Assembly (NCBI GenBank): GCA_035235625.1
Contig: CP141143.1
Span: 37,309,178-37,373,177 of the forward strand
DNA from: Saururus chinensis
Taxonomy: Eukaryota; Streptophyta; Magnoliopsida; Piperales; Saururaceae
DNA: 64,000 nucleotides
Reading direction: 5' to 3'
The notes under the pieces were generated by a model. That model ran no database searches. It saw nothing but the letters and a program-made list of their open reading frames with translations, and had not been told where the DNA came from. Positions within the stretch are counted from its first letter, which is position 1; every line of letters begins with the position of its first letter. A program made the position numbers and the translations under genes. Shown here in pieces: positions 11,222 to 23,615 of the stretch.

Positions 11222-14200
11222 TGTAAGATCTCTAAATTTAACCCAATTTGATTTTGATTTAATTGTATGTTATTGTGTTGTTTTACTTAAATTTGTCAGT
11301 TTGACTTGATTTTGGGGAAACTTGATTTTGGGATTAAGTGTTCGTAATTATGGTTTTAACATGGTTTAATTTCTTTTTTATAAGTTTTAATATCAAACTC
11401 GATTTATCTTATTTTATGGGATTTTATGAAAATTTTTCATAAATTAAGGGTGTGGACCCCACCGTGGGCCCCACATCCACGTTTGGACAGAGTGTGTCCC
11501 ACGTGACCCTAAACTTTAATTATTTTATTTTAATATTTTAAAAATTTTAAACTCGTTTTTAGCCCTAAAATGATCAAAATTAGCCACTTAGAGTGTTATA
11601 ATTCATATTTATGGCCCAACAGTTTGTATTCATAACCGAACAACTTACTATATAAAAAAACCCTAGCCCATTTCCCAATTGGGAAAGAGTTGTTCTAAGA
11701 GGCAAGGTGTGCCCTAACCCCACTGCCCAAAGAGGAAAATCATATTTAAGTAAGTTTTTAGCATTAATCTTCCCTAATCTTCTTGATTTTCTCTTAATCT
11801 CTCTTACCCCAATTTTCCCCCAAATGGATTCTTGATTTATTTCATTAAAAATACTGTTTTTAATTTCAATTTCAAATCCTAAAAGGGGATTTTTGTTTTT
11901 AATCAAAAGAAAATCATAGATCTACTTATTTTCAAGGTTATTCAAGCTTAATAGTCGATTTTAATTAAGTATTAACTAAAACCCTAATTTTGGGTATGGT
12001 TTCTTGAGGAGTAGAGCTTTATTTTCAATCCAAGGACTTCTTGAAGGTAAGGGGTTTTCATCTCATGTGGTTTTACGCATTGGATTGCATGTTTGGATGG
12101 TTTAAGTGGGTTCTTTATTATTTATGTGTTTTAATGGTGGATTATTAAAAATATGTCATTTATGTTGATTTTCTTGTTATTAAGCTTATGAATGGTTAGA
12201 TCTACCATGTTTTAGGTTTATATTTTGATATCAAAAAGTTTTGGAGTGATTTTAGAATTTTTCTAGCATTTTTGAGTATTTTCGATTTGATTTTTGTGGG
12301 GTGTAAAGCAAACCAAAAATGAGCATAAAGTAAATTGTTAAGGGCATTTGAATGGCCTAATAGGGCATTCGAATGGCCAAATAATAGTTTTTACCGTTCT
12401 TGTACATTTTGGTCATTTATTGCTCTCTCTCTCCAGGAATCTAATTTCTTATAATTAGAATGAGTTATTATTACTTAGAAATGATGCTTGGATTGCATGA
12501 AGACTATCTTAGAATTTATAATTTAGCTCATGCATGATTTAGGATATATTTGGTTAATTTTAGCATGATATTCTACTTATCTTAAATTCATGTTTGATGA
12601 CTACTTCATGATTTATTGTTGATTACAGTTGGTTTAACTATAATGATGTATAAATATGCTTACACATGTTATATTAATTCTTAGTATATCATGTTCTCAT
12701 ATTTTAGCTTAAGTATGGTGAAATTTATCCTTGTCTAAGTCTAGCATGATGTTATACTTGTCTTGAACCCGTATTTTGATATTTTCATCACATTTACACT
12801 ATGATTACAGTAGGGTAAAACTATGATAAAATTATGGATGCATGTAAATCACATTGATTATGGTTTGTCCATGCATATTTCACGTGTCTTTGTGGGGCTT
12901 GAACATTGCCACTTATGTACACACTTGTGTAGATATTTGTGTTAAGATTTGACACCAATGGACCATGATTGATGCGCATGTGGACTGATTTGAGCATATC
13001 TCTTGTATGTAGACTCATGCAGCATTGCTCATGTATATACCATGTTGCATGCATCATAAAAATGATTTATCAACGAGATTAGTCATGTTTGATCAATTAG
13101 ATGCAATTGGCTGTTGAAATAATTGATCGAAGGCTTATCGATTTGGTGTTACGTCCAAAAAGATGAGGTTTTATGTCCAATGGACGGGTTTTACATCCCT
13201 TGAGGATGAGTTACATCCCTAGGTTGAGAAGAGTGGAATGCTATGTGTGTGTTATTTGATAAGTTATTTGGACCATGAGAATCCAAGTGGTATGTTCGAG
13301 TGCACCGGCTTACCACATATAATGCTTGGGACTTCAGTCTTGATGAGCAGTTGTGCTCGAGACTGTCTTGATGTGTAGTAGTGCTCAGGAATGTCTTGAT
13401 AAGTAGTTGTGCTCAGGGCTTTGGCCTTGATGAGCGATCGTGCTCGGGGTTTTCGACCATGGTGAGCAGGTTTATTTCTCTGAATTTGTGAGACATTCAC
13501 TATTTATTGTTATTACATTTGTATGTAAGGTTATGCTCTTTGACACAGTTATTATGCAAGGATAAGGGAGCTTATTATGTTACACATGTGGGTATGACTT
13601 AATTTGCATGATATGTAAGATAGTGTGTTTGAGACACTTAATTTACAGGGTGAATGTTTTCTTGAGAAATAGATATGCATGATGTATTTTTATTGAGAAG
13701 TTATTCATGCAGGATGTGACTATGTTAGTAAATTTTACATGTTTACGCATGAGGTGTATGAATGTTATGAGTTATATTGAACCCATGATACACATAAGGT
13801 ATAAAAATGTAATGATGAGATAATATGGGTTATAACATGATATGCAGGTGACATGAATATGTGATGATGTGATATGTCATATAGCATGAAATGTAAGTAA
13901 CATGAATATGTGATGATGTAATATGTCATATAGCATGAAATGTAGGTAACTTGAATATATGATGATATGATATGTTATATAGCATGATATGCAAGTGACA
14001 TAAGAATGTGTTTATAAGATATGTAACATGCATGTGGCATGAGTAAATGCTTATGGATTGTAAATTATAACTTAAATGCACAAGGTTTATGTGGATATCC
14101 CATGATGAATGGATATTGTGGTTGATTATGTGATGAGTATTATGTGATTTACCTGTGGTGTCATTTTGGATTTACTTTCCGTATTTAAAACTTTTGTTGA

Positions 14201-14691
14201 GTTTGTGGCTCACCCTTCTTTGTTGTGTTTTATTTTGGGGCTACATGTCATGTCATGCAGGTCTTTCTGATGGCTATATGTGGAGCGTGTGTGGCGATTA
14301 TCCTTAGGAGGGGTTGCTTGGAGATTTTGGGTTTTATGATTGCTTTTATAGCATGTTGTGTTAAGACTTTTATATATTTAATTATACTTCACACTTTATT
14401 GGACAATGTTGGCTTAGACTTTTATTAGCCATTGCGGGCTCAGACTCATACTTTAGCTATGTGTGGCTATTTAAAAACTAAGTATGTGAGTATGTGTGTG
14501 GACTAATGATTAATTAGTATTCCTTTATTGCTCATTTTGCTTTTGTACAAAGGGTACATGCGAACTCCATAGTGTTTTATCGAAGGATGGGTTAAGTCAT
14601 CCGCAATACAACAATACTTCATCACGCTGCATGCCGCTTTCCTCCTTGGACCGGGTTCAACTCGGGGGATATCGTGTGTCGGGGCATGACA
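11222..14691 (+). mobile_element. Solo LTR, family 1 (older copy)
   Basis: This 3470-bp block starts TGTAAGATCTC and ends GGGGCATGACA. It aligns with the younger copy at 52939-56181 at both ends and at internal landmarks: the GTGGACCCCACCGTGGGCC block near 11452, GAGAATCC near 13280, a minisatellite before the 3' third, and TTGGACCGGGTTC near 14646. The flanking pentamers TGGGT (11217-11221) and TAGAT (14692-14696) differ at two positions, both G versus A, which fits an aged target-site duplication. No polyprotein, primer-binding site or second LTR is next to it, so it is best read as a solo LTR left by recombination between the two LTRs of an insertion. Confidence 0.75.
13830..13995 (+). repeat. 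Minisatellite inside the family-1 LTR, about three units of 55 bp
   Basis: The unit contains GACATGAATATGTGATGATG followed by GATATGTCATATAGCATGA. The other family-1 LTR has a different-sequence minisatellite at a comparable place (55165-55560). Confidence 0.75.
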
Positions 14692-15033
14692 TAGATCATA
14701 ATAGTTGGGGTTCACAAATACAAATATCAAAATATGGGATAATATTACATGTTTTCAAAATTCGTAAATAGTAGACTACCTATCTAAATAGAAGTTTGTC
14801 ATCTATATGAAAATAAACAACCACATAAAGTTGAATCTCACTATAATATTACAATTACTTATGACATTGTAGATGTAAGAAACTAGATCCTACTAGTCTA
14901 ATGTCGTCCTCAATCCCCTGTTGTCATTCTTGGTCTTGCACGTCCTCACCTAAAGAACCTACAATCAACTATGAATAAAACAACAATGGAACATCTCCCC
15001 CCATAAAGAGTTTATAAGAGAATAAAAAGATTG

Positions 15034-15065
<32 letters not shown>

Positions 15066-15246
15066 TATTAGGCCAACATCTCCAAGATTTTAGTTGTTTA
15101 CATACTTATTGTAAGAACATAAGTATTCTTATGCCATGTATTGGATTATTATTGTGATAAAAAAAGTTATGAAACATGTATTTTGAGTCAATTTAAAGTA
15201 TGAAGATTGATTTCTAAAGGTGGAACAAAAAGAATACTCAAATATG
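14692..15246. other. Spacer, possibly old LTR sequence, with an ATT microsatellite
   Basis: On the minus strand 14860-14990 resembles the pre-end part of other LTRs in the window, but no ends are visible. A pure (ATT)n tract occupies 15034-15063. Confidence 0.4.
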
Positions 15247-16740
15247 TGTTTTCATCAGGTAAAAACATGCACACACATCACATTCATATACTTTATGGTA
15301 AAAAGGACCTTAGGTGAAAGAATGGGGAAGTTTGGATTTTTAAATAGTGAAAAATTAAATTTCAAAAGTTTGACAAAATGATTGATCAGTTCCATAAAGA
15401 AATCGGTCAACACCTGCAATCACAATGCTCAAAATGAAGCTAAGAGTTAGTGATTGATCGGCTTGATTAAACGGTTGATCATTTGAAAAGTCATGTTGGA
15501 AAGTAGAGGGAATGATCAATTGTTTGATTGGCAGGTTGCCAAGATTAAAATTTTCCAATTCGGTTACAATTCTAACTTAGAGACATTTTTCGTTTAGGGT
15601 TTGAGAGTCTATAAAAAAGGATTAAAACATGATGAAAGAAGAGAGAAGACCTAGAAAAACATTGAGAGCTTGTGTGGAGTCCATTAATGAAGGTTTAAGA
15701 GTGTTATTTTCTAAATTGTGAGAATTTCTACTATAAATAAAAAATAGTGATTAGAGGTGAGATTAGAGAACAAAATATTATGTGTTTGCTTAAAGTTTGT
15801 TGCTGAGAAGATTAAGTAAATAGAAGATTCATTAAAAGAGGAAATGAAAGATATATGTTGATCAAGAGAGTACACAGGAGAATAAGATCAAGCTATGTCT
15901 GGTAAGCAACTAAGGAGTGCTTGATTCAGAATTTAAGAGTGGTGTGAGGATCTAGCTAGTTTGAAGAAAAGGAAGTCTAATTTTGTAATCTTATGTTTAC
16001 ATAGTGCATAGTTAATCTGGATAAAATTTTCCTAATTTGGTTTCCACATAAAAATTCTTGTGTGCTTGGATTGCTGATTCATTTGAGAATTTATCGTTAG
16101 AACACATTGGAATTAGGAATATTTTATTGGTTAAATTCTAGGTTTATTTTGCTTAAAATGGGACAATAAATCTGTAACTTAATTGTGAGTTAGAAGTACT
16201 TTATTTTCTCGGTTTGTCTATGCTACATATATAGTCAAACAAACCAACAAGTGGTAGCTAAGATTATTTTGATTAATTCTCACTTTTTTTCTTATGGTTG
16301 AAGCTTGATTTTCATTTTGGTTGCCATGGAATCAAAAACATGTTTTGTTTGTCTTTATTGTCTCAAATTTTGTTTTTGCTAGGAATAATCGTGTTTTTAA
16401 TTAATTGAAGATGCTTAGAGTAAAATTTTGTGTTATGGAACATGTGAATCCTCAACTTATGCATGACAAATCTTTATGTGAGATCATAAACACTGAATTG
16501 CTTGAAAAAATAAAGTTGTTTGGAAGAAGAATTGAAAACATCAAATTCAAAACTGAAAGAATTTGTTGAATGAAAACAAACTTGATAAAATTCTCTCATG
16601 TGGTCATTATGAATGTGACAAAAGTGGTTTATGATATATAGGACAAAATAATATAAATTTCTTAGGAATCACTAAATTTATTAAGGCTAAAGACTTAAAT
16701 GTTCATGGTGCTAGTACTTCAAATTCAAAATTTTAATTGG
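15247..16740 (+). mobile_element. Copia-type 5' LTR, degenerate primer-binding site and gag start
   Basis: 15250-16248 resembles the LTR-like blocks at 27800-28990 (plus) and 34200-35480 (minus), including the GATTGATC-rich stretch. Just after an ACCAACA end, TGGTAGCTAAGATTA at 16252-16266 resembles the common plant Ty1/copia primer-binding site (TGGTATCAGAGC). From 16411 a short reading frame begins MLRVKFCVMEH and includes LMHDKSLCEIINTELLEKIK, then meets a stop; in other frames the text continues with CGHYECDKSGL and FLGITKFIKAKDLNVHG, which I recognise as copia gag-type sequence. The element is cut off by the minus-strand family-2 LTR at about 16811. The left end is approximate. Confidence 0.55.
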
Positions 16741-16810
16741 AACACATGGCCATGTTCTTTAAAACAAATACATCTCAGGCCTTCCTGAGTACAAGTTCTT
16801 CAACAGTCTG

Positions 16811-19800
16811 TGTTATGATTCGTATATAGGTACACAAGTCCAGAAAATAATACATTTCTCTTACCTTAATCAATACATGAGATCGTGGCACTAAAATCTA
16901 CAAAGCCTCACTATGATTTCATTTCACTCGAGGTCGAGGAAGGATAGTCCACTACGTGGAATTGTCCAGTCCAAAAAACTATCAAACAACCTACAAAAGC
17001 CTCCGAACGAAGGGGCTAAAAAAATAGGGTGAATATTTTCATACCCAGTAGGAAAATACCCAGTAGGGGAAAATAAGTCAATGAACTTCGTAAGCTCATA
17101 CAGATGCATTAATGCAATCACACATGAAGCAAAAAGGTACATGTAGCATAAAACAAGCATCTCAAACACATAGTCGTACTAGCTGAACTTATACTTATAC
17201 TTACACTTACACTCACAGTTTGAATCAACATCTCACCAACTTACTCGTACAATCATACACTTATACTTACAACAAACATACTCATACGACCTTATTCATA
17301 CAAACTTACTCATACGTCCATACTCGTAAAATCTTACTCATAAACTTATTCTTACTGTCTTCCATAGAAGCTCACACCTACTCTTGATCTTATACGTACA
17401 ACTTACTCAGAATTTGAAACATACAACTTACTCTTACTATCATATACATACTACCGATAACTGAAGCTCATTACAATTAATAAGCTCCAGCATCGGAAAG
17501 GAAAAGAATGTCATTGGGGTGCCACCTTAACCTTTGGGGAGCAACTAGACACCATGGACTACTCTGAAGGCAAGGCACACCTATGCTCATGGGGCATAGG
17601 ATCAAATAAGTAAGAGCAGATCTATGATACTACTTACCTGAGCGAGCAAATGCCCACTCTCTGGGGCCATATAGTGCCAACAAGGGCTATACAGTGCCAA
17701 CTAAGGGCAGAAAAACATACAGTGCCACTCTTGGGCAGGAATCTTACAGTGCCTCTCTTGGGTAGAACATACAGTACCATCTGTAGGCAGAAAACATACA
17801 GAGCCCACGAAGGGCGGAAACTTACAGCGCTCTCAACAGGGCATCAAATGTCTGGGCCGAAATATAGCACCAAGACTAAATCCCACAGGATAACACCATG
17901 GCTAGACCAAGAAGGACGCTCAGTCAATTACTTATTGACTGACACAAAATGGAACTTAATCCATTGAAACCCTCAGTCTCAAACTCACATCGTTATCAAA
18001 TTAGAGTGACTTACCATTCAAGTTCATATTAGGTAACTAATGCATGTACAATTATGTTCAGAACTACTTCTGTCTTACATTCTTCAACCAACAAGGCTAG
18101 AAATACATCTGTTCAAAAGTTCCAATCCACAAAGGTAGCATTCTTTACTCAACTCATCCCCCACCCTTACACATACAAACTTACCAATCTCTGCATAGCC
18201 TTACTTAAACTCAAATTCCATACTGATAATCTTACCATCATACATTTAGGCCTCACAACTTACACCATCTGCCTTAAAACTGAATCTTCTTACTCGAACT
18301 CCTCAAATGAGACCCTTTTGACCTAAGTCCTATCATTAAACCCTTACTAATTTCTTACCCATTATTCTTTCATTACAATTCATATTACGTACATTATGCA
18401 TGTATAATTATGTTGTCCACTCTCACTAATTCACAAATTCCCTCTAACATTAAGAACCTTAAATCTTCCACATCCTTATATTGCTCACGTCTTCTGCTCA
18501 TTGCTCCAACATGCCACCTGACTCAATCCAAACTAATTTTTCAATCTCATCAAATCTAACCTTCACTTGTCTATCTTACTTATTTCCTACATACAATCAC
18601 AGTTTCCACGTCATAGCCTACGAAGTACCCCTTTGCCAAACTTACAATCAAACACTTTTACTTGTGCCCATCAATCACATACCACCAGTCCACAACGAAG
18701 ATCACACACTCTACTCATATACATACAATTCATAGCAACTTAGTACGTACCCTTAGTCTTCATTAATATATGCACACAATTCACATACATACAACATGCT
18801 TTTATAATCAGCATAGTCATGCAAAACATTAAATTATAAACTCCTAGCATGTACTACACAATCAAAGCATGCTGTAATGAAATTATGAGTTCATAGTCCC
18901 TTACCTCGTAATCTACAGGAGTTTGATGGCGAACAAACGACGATGGAAGCATTGATAGCGAAATACGTAGCCAAAAACATCGCACTAAGAGAGTCATTGT
19001 TGTCCCGAGGATTTTCAGAGATGCTGAAATTAATCTCGATAAGTTAGACTACTTTCACTCAAAATAAAGATTGGACGCACTAAGGCGGCCAGACATAAGG
19101 TCGTGCCACTAGAAATGGAAAAAGCGACCACAGAATGGGGGGTAACTGATCGGAGGTCGGCCAATAGTTTAAAACACTTGGTTGGCCACAAAACATTAAA
19201 ATGGACCGCGGAGTACATCCAATGACAACAATTCCACATTGTCGAAGCCTCACATGATGGTGGAGGCTTGCTTGCGTACACATGGACATAGGAGAGACGA
19301 AGGAGGGCTTTAACAGCCATATAGCCTAGTGGTAGTGTCATTCCATAAACACACGTTGAGGCACTAAGGCCTGGTGTAGGTCGCCGACAAAGGCGGGGCC
19401 ATTTCTAAATGCTACCCACAACCAAATCATCGTACAGATAGTCGTGCATCAAGCATGACTTACGGTGGAAGATATGGGTACAACATCAATCGAGCCTTCA
19501 ATGGCTGAGTCTAATGGCTGACAACATTACTTCCCCTTGGAAGAATTGAAATTCAGGAATTCTTTCCCATAAGTTTCTGGGTCATGCATAACAAAAGTGG
19601 GGGTCAGAGCTGGAATAGGGCCAGAATTATTGGCCCTTGATGTCATTGGATCGGGGCAAAACCCACGTTGGTAGGACATACGGCCCAAGTCCACGCAAGG
19701 TCAGGCGGGACACCAGGTTGGCCTTAGGTTGGGGTGGGTCACTCGACAACAGTCAGAGACATACCCCGAAGTTTAGGGGCGTCTAGTGAGTGCAGAAGAC

Positions 19801-21258
19801 ATGAAAAGGACGCCAAGAGAGGCAGCAGTTCAGTCCAAGGCGGCAACCTTATTGCCGCCGGTCTGGGAGAAGGCCAACGGCCGAAGATTAGCGACATAGT
19901 TCTTCACAATACATTTGAACGGGAAAAAAGGGAAATTTTTATCCCATTCTAAATAGGGCTGAGGGGTCTGAGTGAGGTGGCGGCCAGGGCATCGGTCTTG
20001 TCGTCGCTAGGTCGGGGATGGCCAACGGCCGATCGCAGTGGTTGGCCACCGTGGCACAAATGGTGGCCGCAATGAAAACTCATGACAAAAATCTACGGAC
20101 AGGGGAAAATTTCATCTAGATTGGCATCGGGCAGAGGAGAATGAGGGAGGCAGTGGCTAGGGCGGCATCCTTGTTGTCGCCGGACCGGGAGAAGGCCAAA
20201 GGCCGGTCAATGGTGGCCAGCCACCAGCGGCACAACCAGCGGCTGCAACACACAAGAGTACAGAAACATAATGAAAAATGGGAAAATTGTTTTATCCGGA
20301 CCGGAAAATAGGAGTGGACACGGTTCGGGGAGGTGGCAGTCTAGGCCACGAGGTGGTGGCCTTGTCATCACCGGGCCAGAAGAGAACCAGAGGCTCAACG
20401 GCGGTAACCAGCGACCAGCGGCACAACGGCAAATTGTAAAGAACAGAAAACCAAAAAAATAGAGGCAGAACAATTTTTACCTCACGATGGCGAACCAGGG
20501 GCGGGGAGGCCGGGACGGAGGTGGCCTGAGGTCACATTGGCCAGGGCAGAGTTGTGGCAGCAGTTTGGAACCCATGCAACGGCTACGATGGTGGATCGAG
20601 TAAAAATAGCAGTTCAAGAACCGAAATGGGGCGGAAGGAAAAGAGTAGCGGCAGGCGGTGGGGAGGCTGGGACGGAGGTGTCCGGAGGTAGTCATGGCCG
20701 GGGCAAAGCTGTGGCGGCGAGCTGGCAGCCATACAGGCGGAGACGATGACAGATTAGGCAAAAATTTTCAAAAAAATAGGGTTACGGGCCGAAACTGGAG
20801 AGAGGGATGAAGAGGCAGTGGTGATTGGCAAAGCCAGGCCAAGGAGGTGATGACAGCGTCGCAGGGCCAAGGCCGGCCGGGCGGAAGCTAGCAGCTGACA
20901 TGGGCACTGCCTCCGGCCAAACAAAGTGAAGGGAGCTCCCCTTCATTATTCACGAGTCGGGCGTGCTGAGGTGCGCCCGATCCGATCCTTATTAAATAAT
21001 TTCTATATTTTTTTCAACCTTCCTTTATTCCTATTTCTGTTCTCTAGTGTCTCGTCCAATTTTCATACCAAAAAATTTCGGTGATGCGTCGAGGCCCATG
21101 ACCTACGACTAAACACCACTCCCGACTCTTACGGTCGGGAATATTATAAATACGGATACGCCGAAGAGTCAAATTTCTTTATTGAAAAAATACGATCAGA
21201 AAACTGCAAAACATTGCAGAAAATAGCAAAAATATACAGAAAAATCGGGGATGTTACA
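16811..21258 (-). mobile_element. Solo LTR, family 2, minus strand
   Basis: Read on the minus strand it starts at 21258 with TGTAACATCCCCGATTTTTC and aligns with the family-2 copy at 36147: CAGTTTT.TG, then a CCGTA.GAGTC.GG block and CA.GGGCCTCG.CGC. Later landmarks also match: the CTTGGGCAG..TACAGTGCC repeats (17650-17860 against 47090-47235) and the CCCAGTAGGGGA block (about 17060 against 47870). The low-coordinate end near 16811 is approximate: the last roughly 270 bp of the plus copy do not align well, and no target-site duplication with TACTG (21259-21263) was found. The 19.6-20.9 kb part is GC-rich and produces long open frames on both strands that look like composition artefacts. Confidence 0.7.
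17650..17860 (-). repeat. Short tandem repeats in the family-2 LTR, about 30 bp
   Basis: Units of the form ACAGTGCCACTCTTGGGCAG recur six or seven times with decay. The same unit in the opposite orientation is at 47090-47235 in the other family-2 LTR. Confidence 0.8.
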
Positions 21259-22172
21259 TACTGTGACTGAAAACTCTTTAGTTTCTCTCTCAATTATTTG
21301 TACACTAGTTATTACCCTATTGTTCATATCTTTAATAATATTGTTGTAGCATTTTATACTTCCCTTCTTCTTCGAGACACTCTAAATAAGCTCTCGAGGT
21401 ACTCTATCATAAGATTTTTTGAACTTGCTATATATACTAAAAATAATAAAAAGTAACTCTCATTCAAAATTAAGCTGATCAGCATGTTTTAGACAAGTTC
21501 TTTCAAATGTATGAAACAACAATCTTTGGACAAAAGTCAAACTTGTAGCCAATGCTTATTGTTCATACGGGCACATGGCTTGTCGAGGATTGATATTATG
21601 AACCTAAAATCTCGAGCAAATTTGATTTTAATAGTAAAAACCCAACATGTCATGTATTGGGAAGCTCTTGTTGCCATTTTGGTATCCCTTTAGAGCTATA
21701 ATTGGCTTTCTTCATTGGTTATTAATGAAAAAAAGTCACATTATATATATAATACTCTCTCTATCCCACATAATAGCTCCATTTGGTTTTTCAAAATAAA
21801 TTATTTTTTATTTATTTAAAAAATTAAATAGAGCTATTAATTTGGAAGAGTGGGTAAATGCATAGCTATACCTATTAACATATATAGAAAAGGACGTACT
21901 AACATACACAACGATTAATACCAACATATATGAAGATTGTGTGCTTATCTTATACCCCAATATGTCCTTTTATAGGCTTCGACATAATATATCTTACCAA
22001 CGCTCAGATTCAAGTAGATCTACTTGCTACATTAACTAGGTCAGGATTACAATCCAATTACGTTTTTTAACTACCACATCCACGGTAGTAATAATAACTC
22101 TGAGACTACGCAAGGTTGCTTTTGACCTCAAGCACTTCGGTCACATGCAAATCATGAATCCTGTAGGAAGCA
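21259..22172. other. 3' flank of the AP3-like gene
   Basis: Apart from the palindromic repeat at 21771-21840, I see no gene. The bases 22106-22172 are the former 3' coding region of the AP3-like gene, now out of frame (see that entry). Confidence 0.45.
21771..21840. repeat. MITE-like palindromic repeat, copy 1
   Basis: The two arms TAATAGCTCCATTT and AAATAGAGCTATTA are near-perfect inverted repeats around an AT-rich centre. A clear homologue with the same arms (AATAACTCCATTTAG / CTAAATAGAACTATT) lies at 58559-58630, so this is a dispersed element, probably a small MITE core. The superfamily is not certain. Confidence 0.6.
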
Positions 22173-23615
22173 TCATGGAGATTTGGTTGACAAGGTTTCG
22201 CCTCCGAATGCAAAGATGTGGGAAGCTTGGCTTGCCAATTTGAAGCCCGTTTTATGGTTTGCCCCACCATTTCCCATGTTCCCATAGTATCTGCACCTTT
22301 CATGCATTTCCTGTAACCAAATTGCTAATGGGTTATCTTGTGCAGTTTCACTATCATTACCACAACAATGAAGGAGGGAGGGAGAGAGGGGGAGAGAGAG
22401 CGCTATACCACTTGCTGAAGTAGTCCTTGTTCTTCTTCAAGTTTATCACACTGAATGCATGTGAAAAAAAAGGGAGAGAAATAATAGCCGCGGACCACTT
22501 GAAATGAATAGAAACAAATGAAAAAGAAAGAAAATTGCCGAGAACTCACCTTTTTTTTGTGCTTGATAGATAGATTTTTAATCAGCTGATTCTATTCAAG
22601 GTAAATGAATTGAAAGTCAAAGCCCTACTTCCAATAAAGATTAATGCACAATAAAGCTGATATTTTTTTAGATTGAAGAATCTAATACTCAAAATCTTTT
22701 ACTTTAAATGTTTTATTAATAAGTGTTTACAATAGCAGTTTTCTTCCTAAAGAAAGCCCAATTGGCTGATTTTAGGAAAAGGCAACTGAAGAAACCCCAG
22801 TGTAAAAGGGATGCTAGACCAATATATGTATCAAATTGTCCTTATATAAGTGATTTTTCTTAAAGAAAACTGTGAAATTTACCTTTCTTTCACGAATGAC
22901 ATTCACTGCTGCCTCTATCATTTGCTCAAGACCGTGCAGTTCATTATAGGCAAGACCACCAAGATCTTTACCCGTCCTTTGCCTACAGTCATATTTCTGT
23001 TCAGATCATGATCATTCCCCATTTTCACTTTTTCAGTATCAAGGAGAAATTTGAAGGGGAAGTAGCTAAGAGACACTCTATACCATCAAACTCATACCTT
23101 ATCTTCCTGTTACAGATCTCATTTTTCTCCATCAGACTCTTCAATTCATTTTGCATTTTCTGCATACCCAATAAAAAATTTATCCAAAAGAAATAAAATA
23201 TATCATTAACCAAAACAACAAGTAAACATAAATAGAAATAGATTAAGACTTGCAAGAGATGGAAGAATTACTTCATAATGGGTACTCCACAAATCCTCTC
23301 CACGGACCTGTTGATAACGATCATAAACTTGTTTGTGCCTAGCAAAAAAATATTCAGAGACAAATATCAAATTTTTTATGTACCACAATGGAATAAAAAT
23401 AAAAATAATCATACAAAATTTGCATACGTGGTAGAAGGGCTACAGTAGTCATGCTGTCTCTTAGTGTTGGAGATCAAGATGATGGAGACCTGGGCATCAC
23501 AGAGAACAGTGAGTTCATGAGCTTTTTTGAACAGCCCATTTCTCCTCTTTGAGTAGGTCACCTGCCTGTTGGTCTGGTTCTCTATCTTCTTGATCTCAAT
23601 CTTTCCCCTCCCCAT
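22173..23615 (-). CDS. AP3: APETALA3/DEFICIENS-like B-class MADS-box transcription factor with shifted C-terminus
   Basis: Seven exons on the minus strand: 23428-23615, 23272-23338, 23098-23159, 22883-22982, 22550-22591, 22409-22450 and 22173-22310, all with GT...AG introns in phase; they encode 212 residues. The lengths 188/67/62/100/42 match the usual AP3 exon pattern. Exon 1 gives the MADS domain ([20 protein letters not shown], later [19 protein letters not shown]). Exon 2 gives the I region ([16 protein letters not shown]). Exons 3-6 give the K box ([38 protein letters not shown]). Exon 7 reads YYGNMGNGG and SHIFAF, then stops after [10 protein letters not shown]. The ancestral tail ([16 protein letters not shown]) lies just beyond SHIFAF in another frame, so one base has been gained or two lost near 22199-22206. 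AP3 proteins pair with PISTILLATA-type partners in the nucleus to specify petals and stamens. The introns rule out a retrocopy. Whether it is functional is open: the domains needed for DNA binding and pairing are intact, but the MADS C-terminal strand is unusual ([12 protein letters not shown]). Confidence 0.9.
22371..22402. repeat. GA-rich microsatellite in AP3 intron 6
   Basis: Imperfect (GGGA)/(GA) tract lying between exon 7 and exon 6; on the coding strand it is a CT-rich tract just downstream of the exon 6 donor. Confidence 0.8.

Noticed and set aside
16252-16266. tRNA-like sequence
   Set aside because: TGGTAGCTAAGATTA matches a degenerate copia primer-binding site after an LTR end; no tRNA arms are present.
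20200-20770. Several open frames on both strands in GC-rich sequence
   Set aside because: Overlapping frames on both strands with Pro/Arg/Gly bias inside the minus-strand family-2 LTR indicate composition, not genes.
22173-23615. AP3-like sequence as a processed pseudogene
   Set aside because: All six introns are present with good splice sites and canonical exon lengths.
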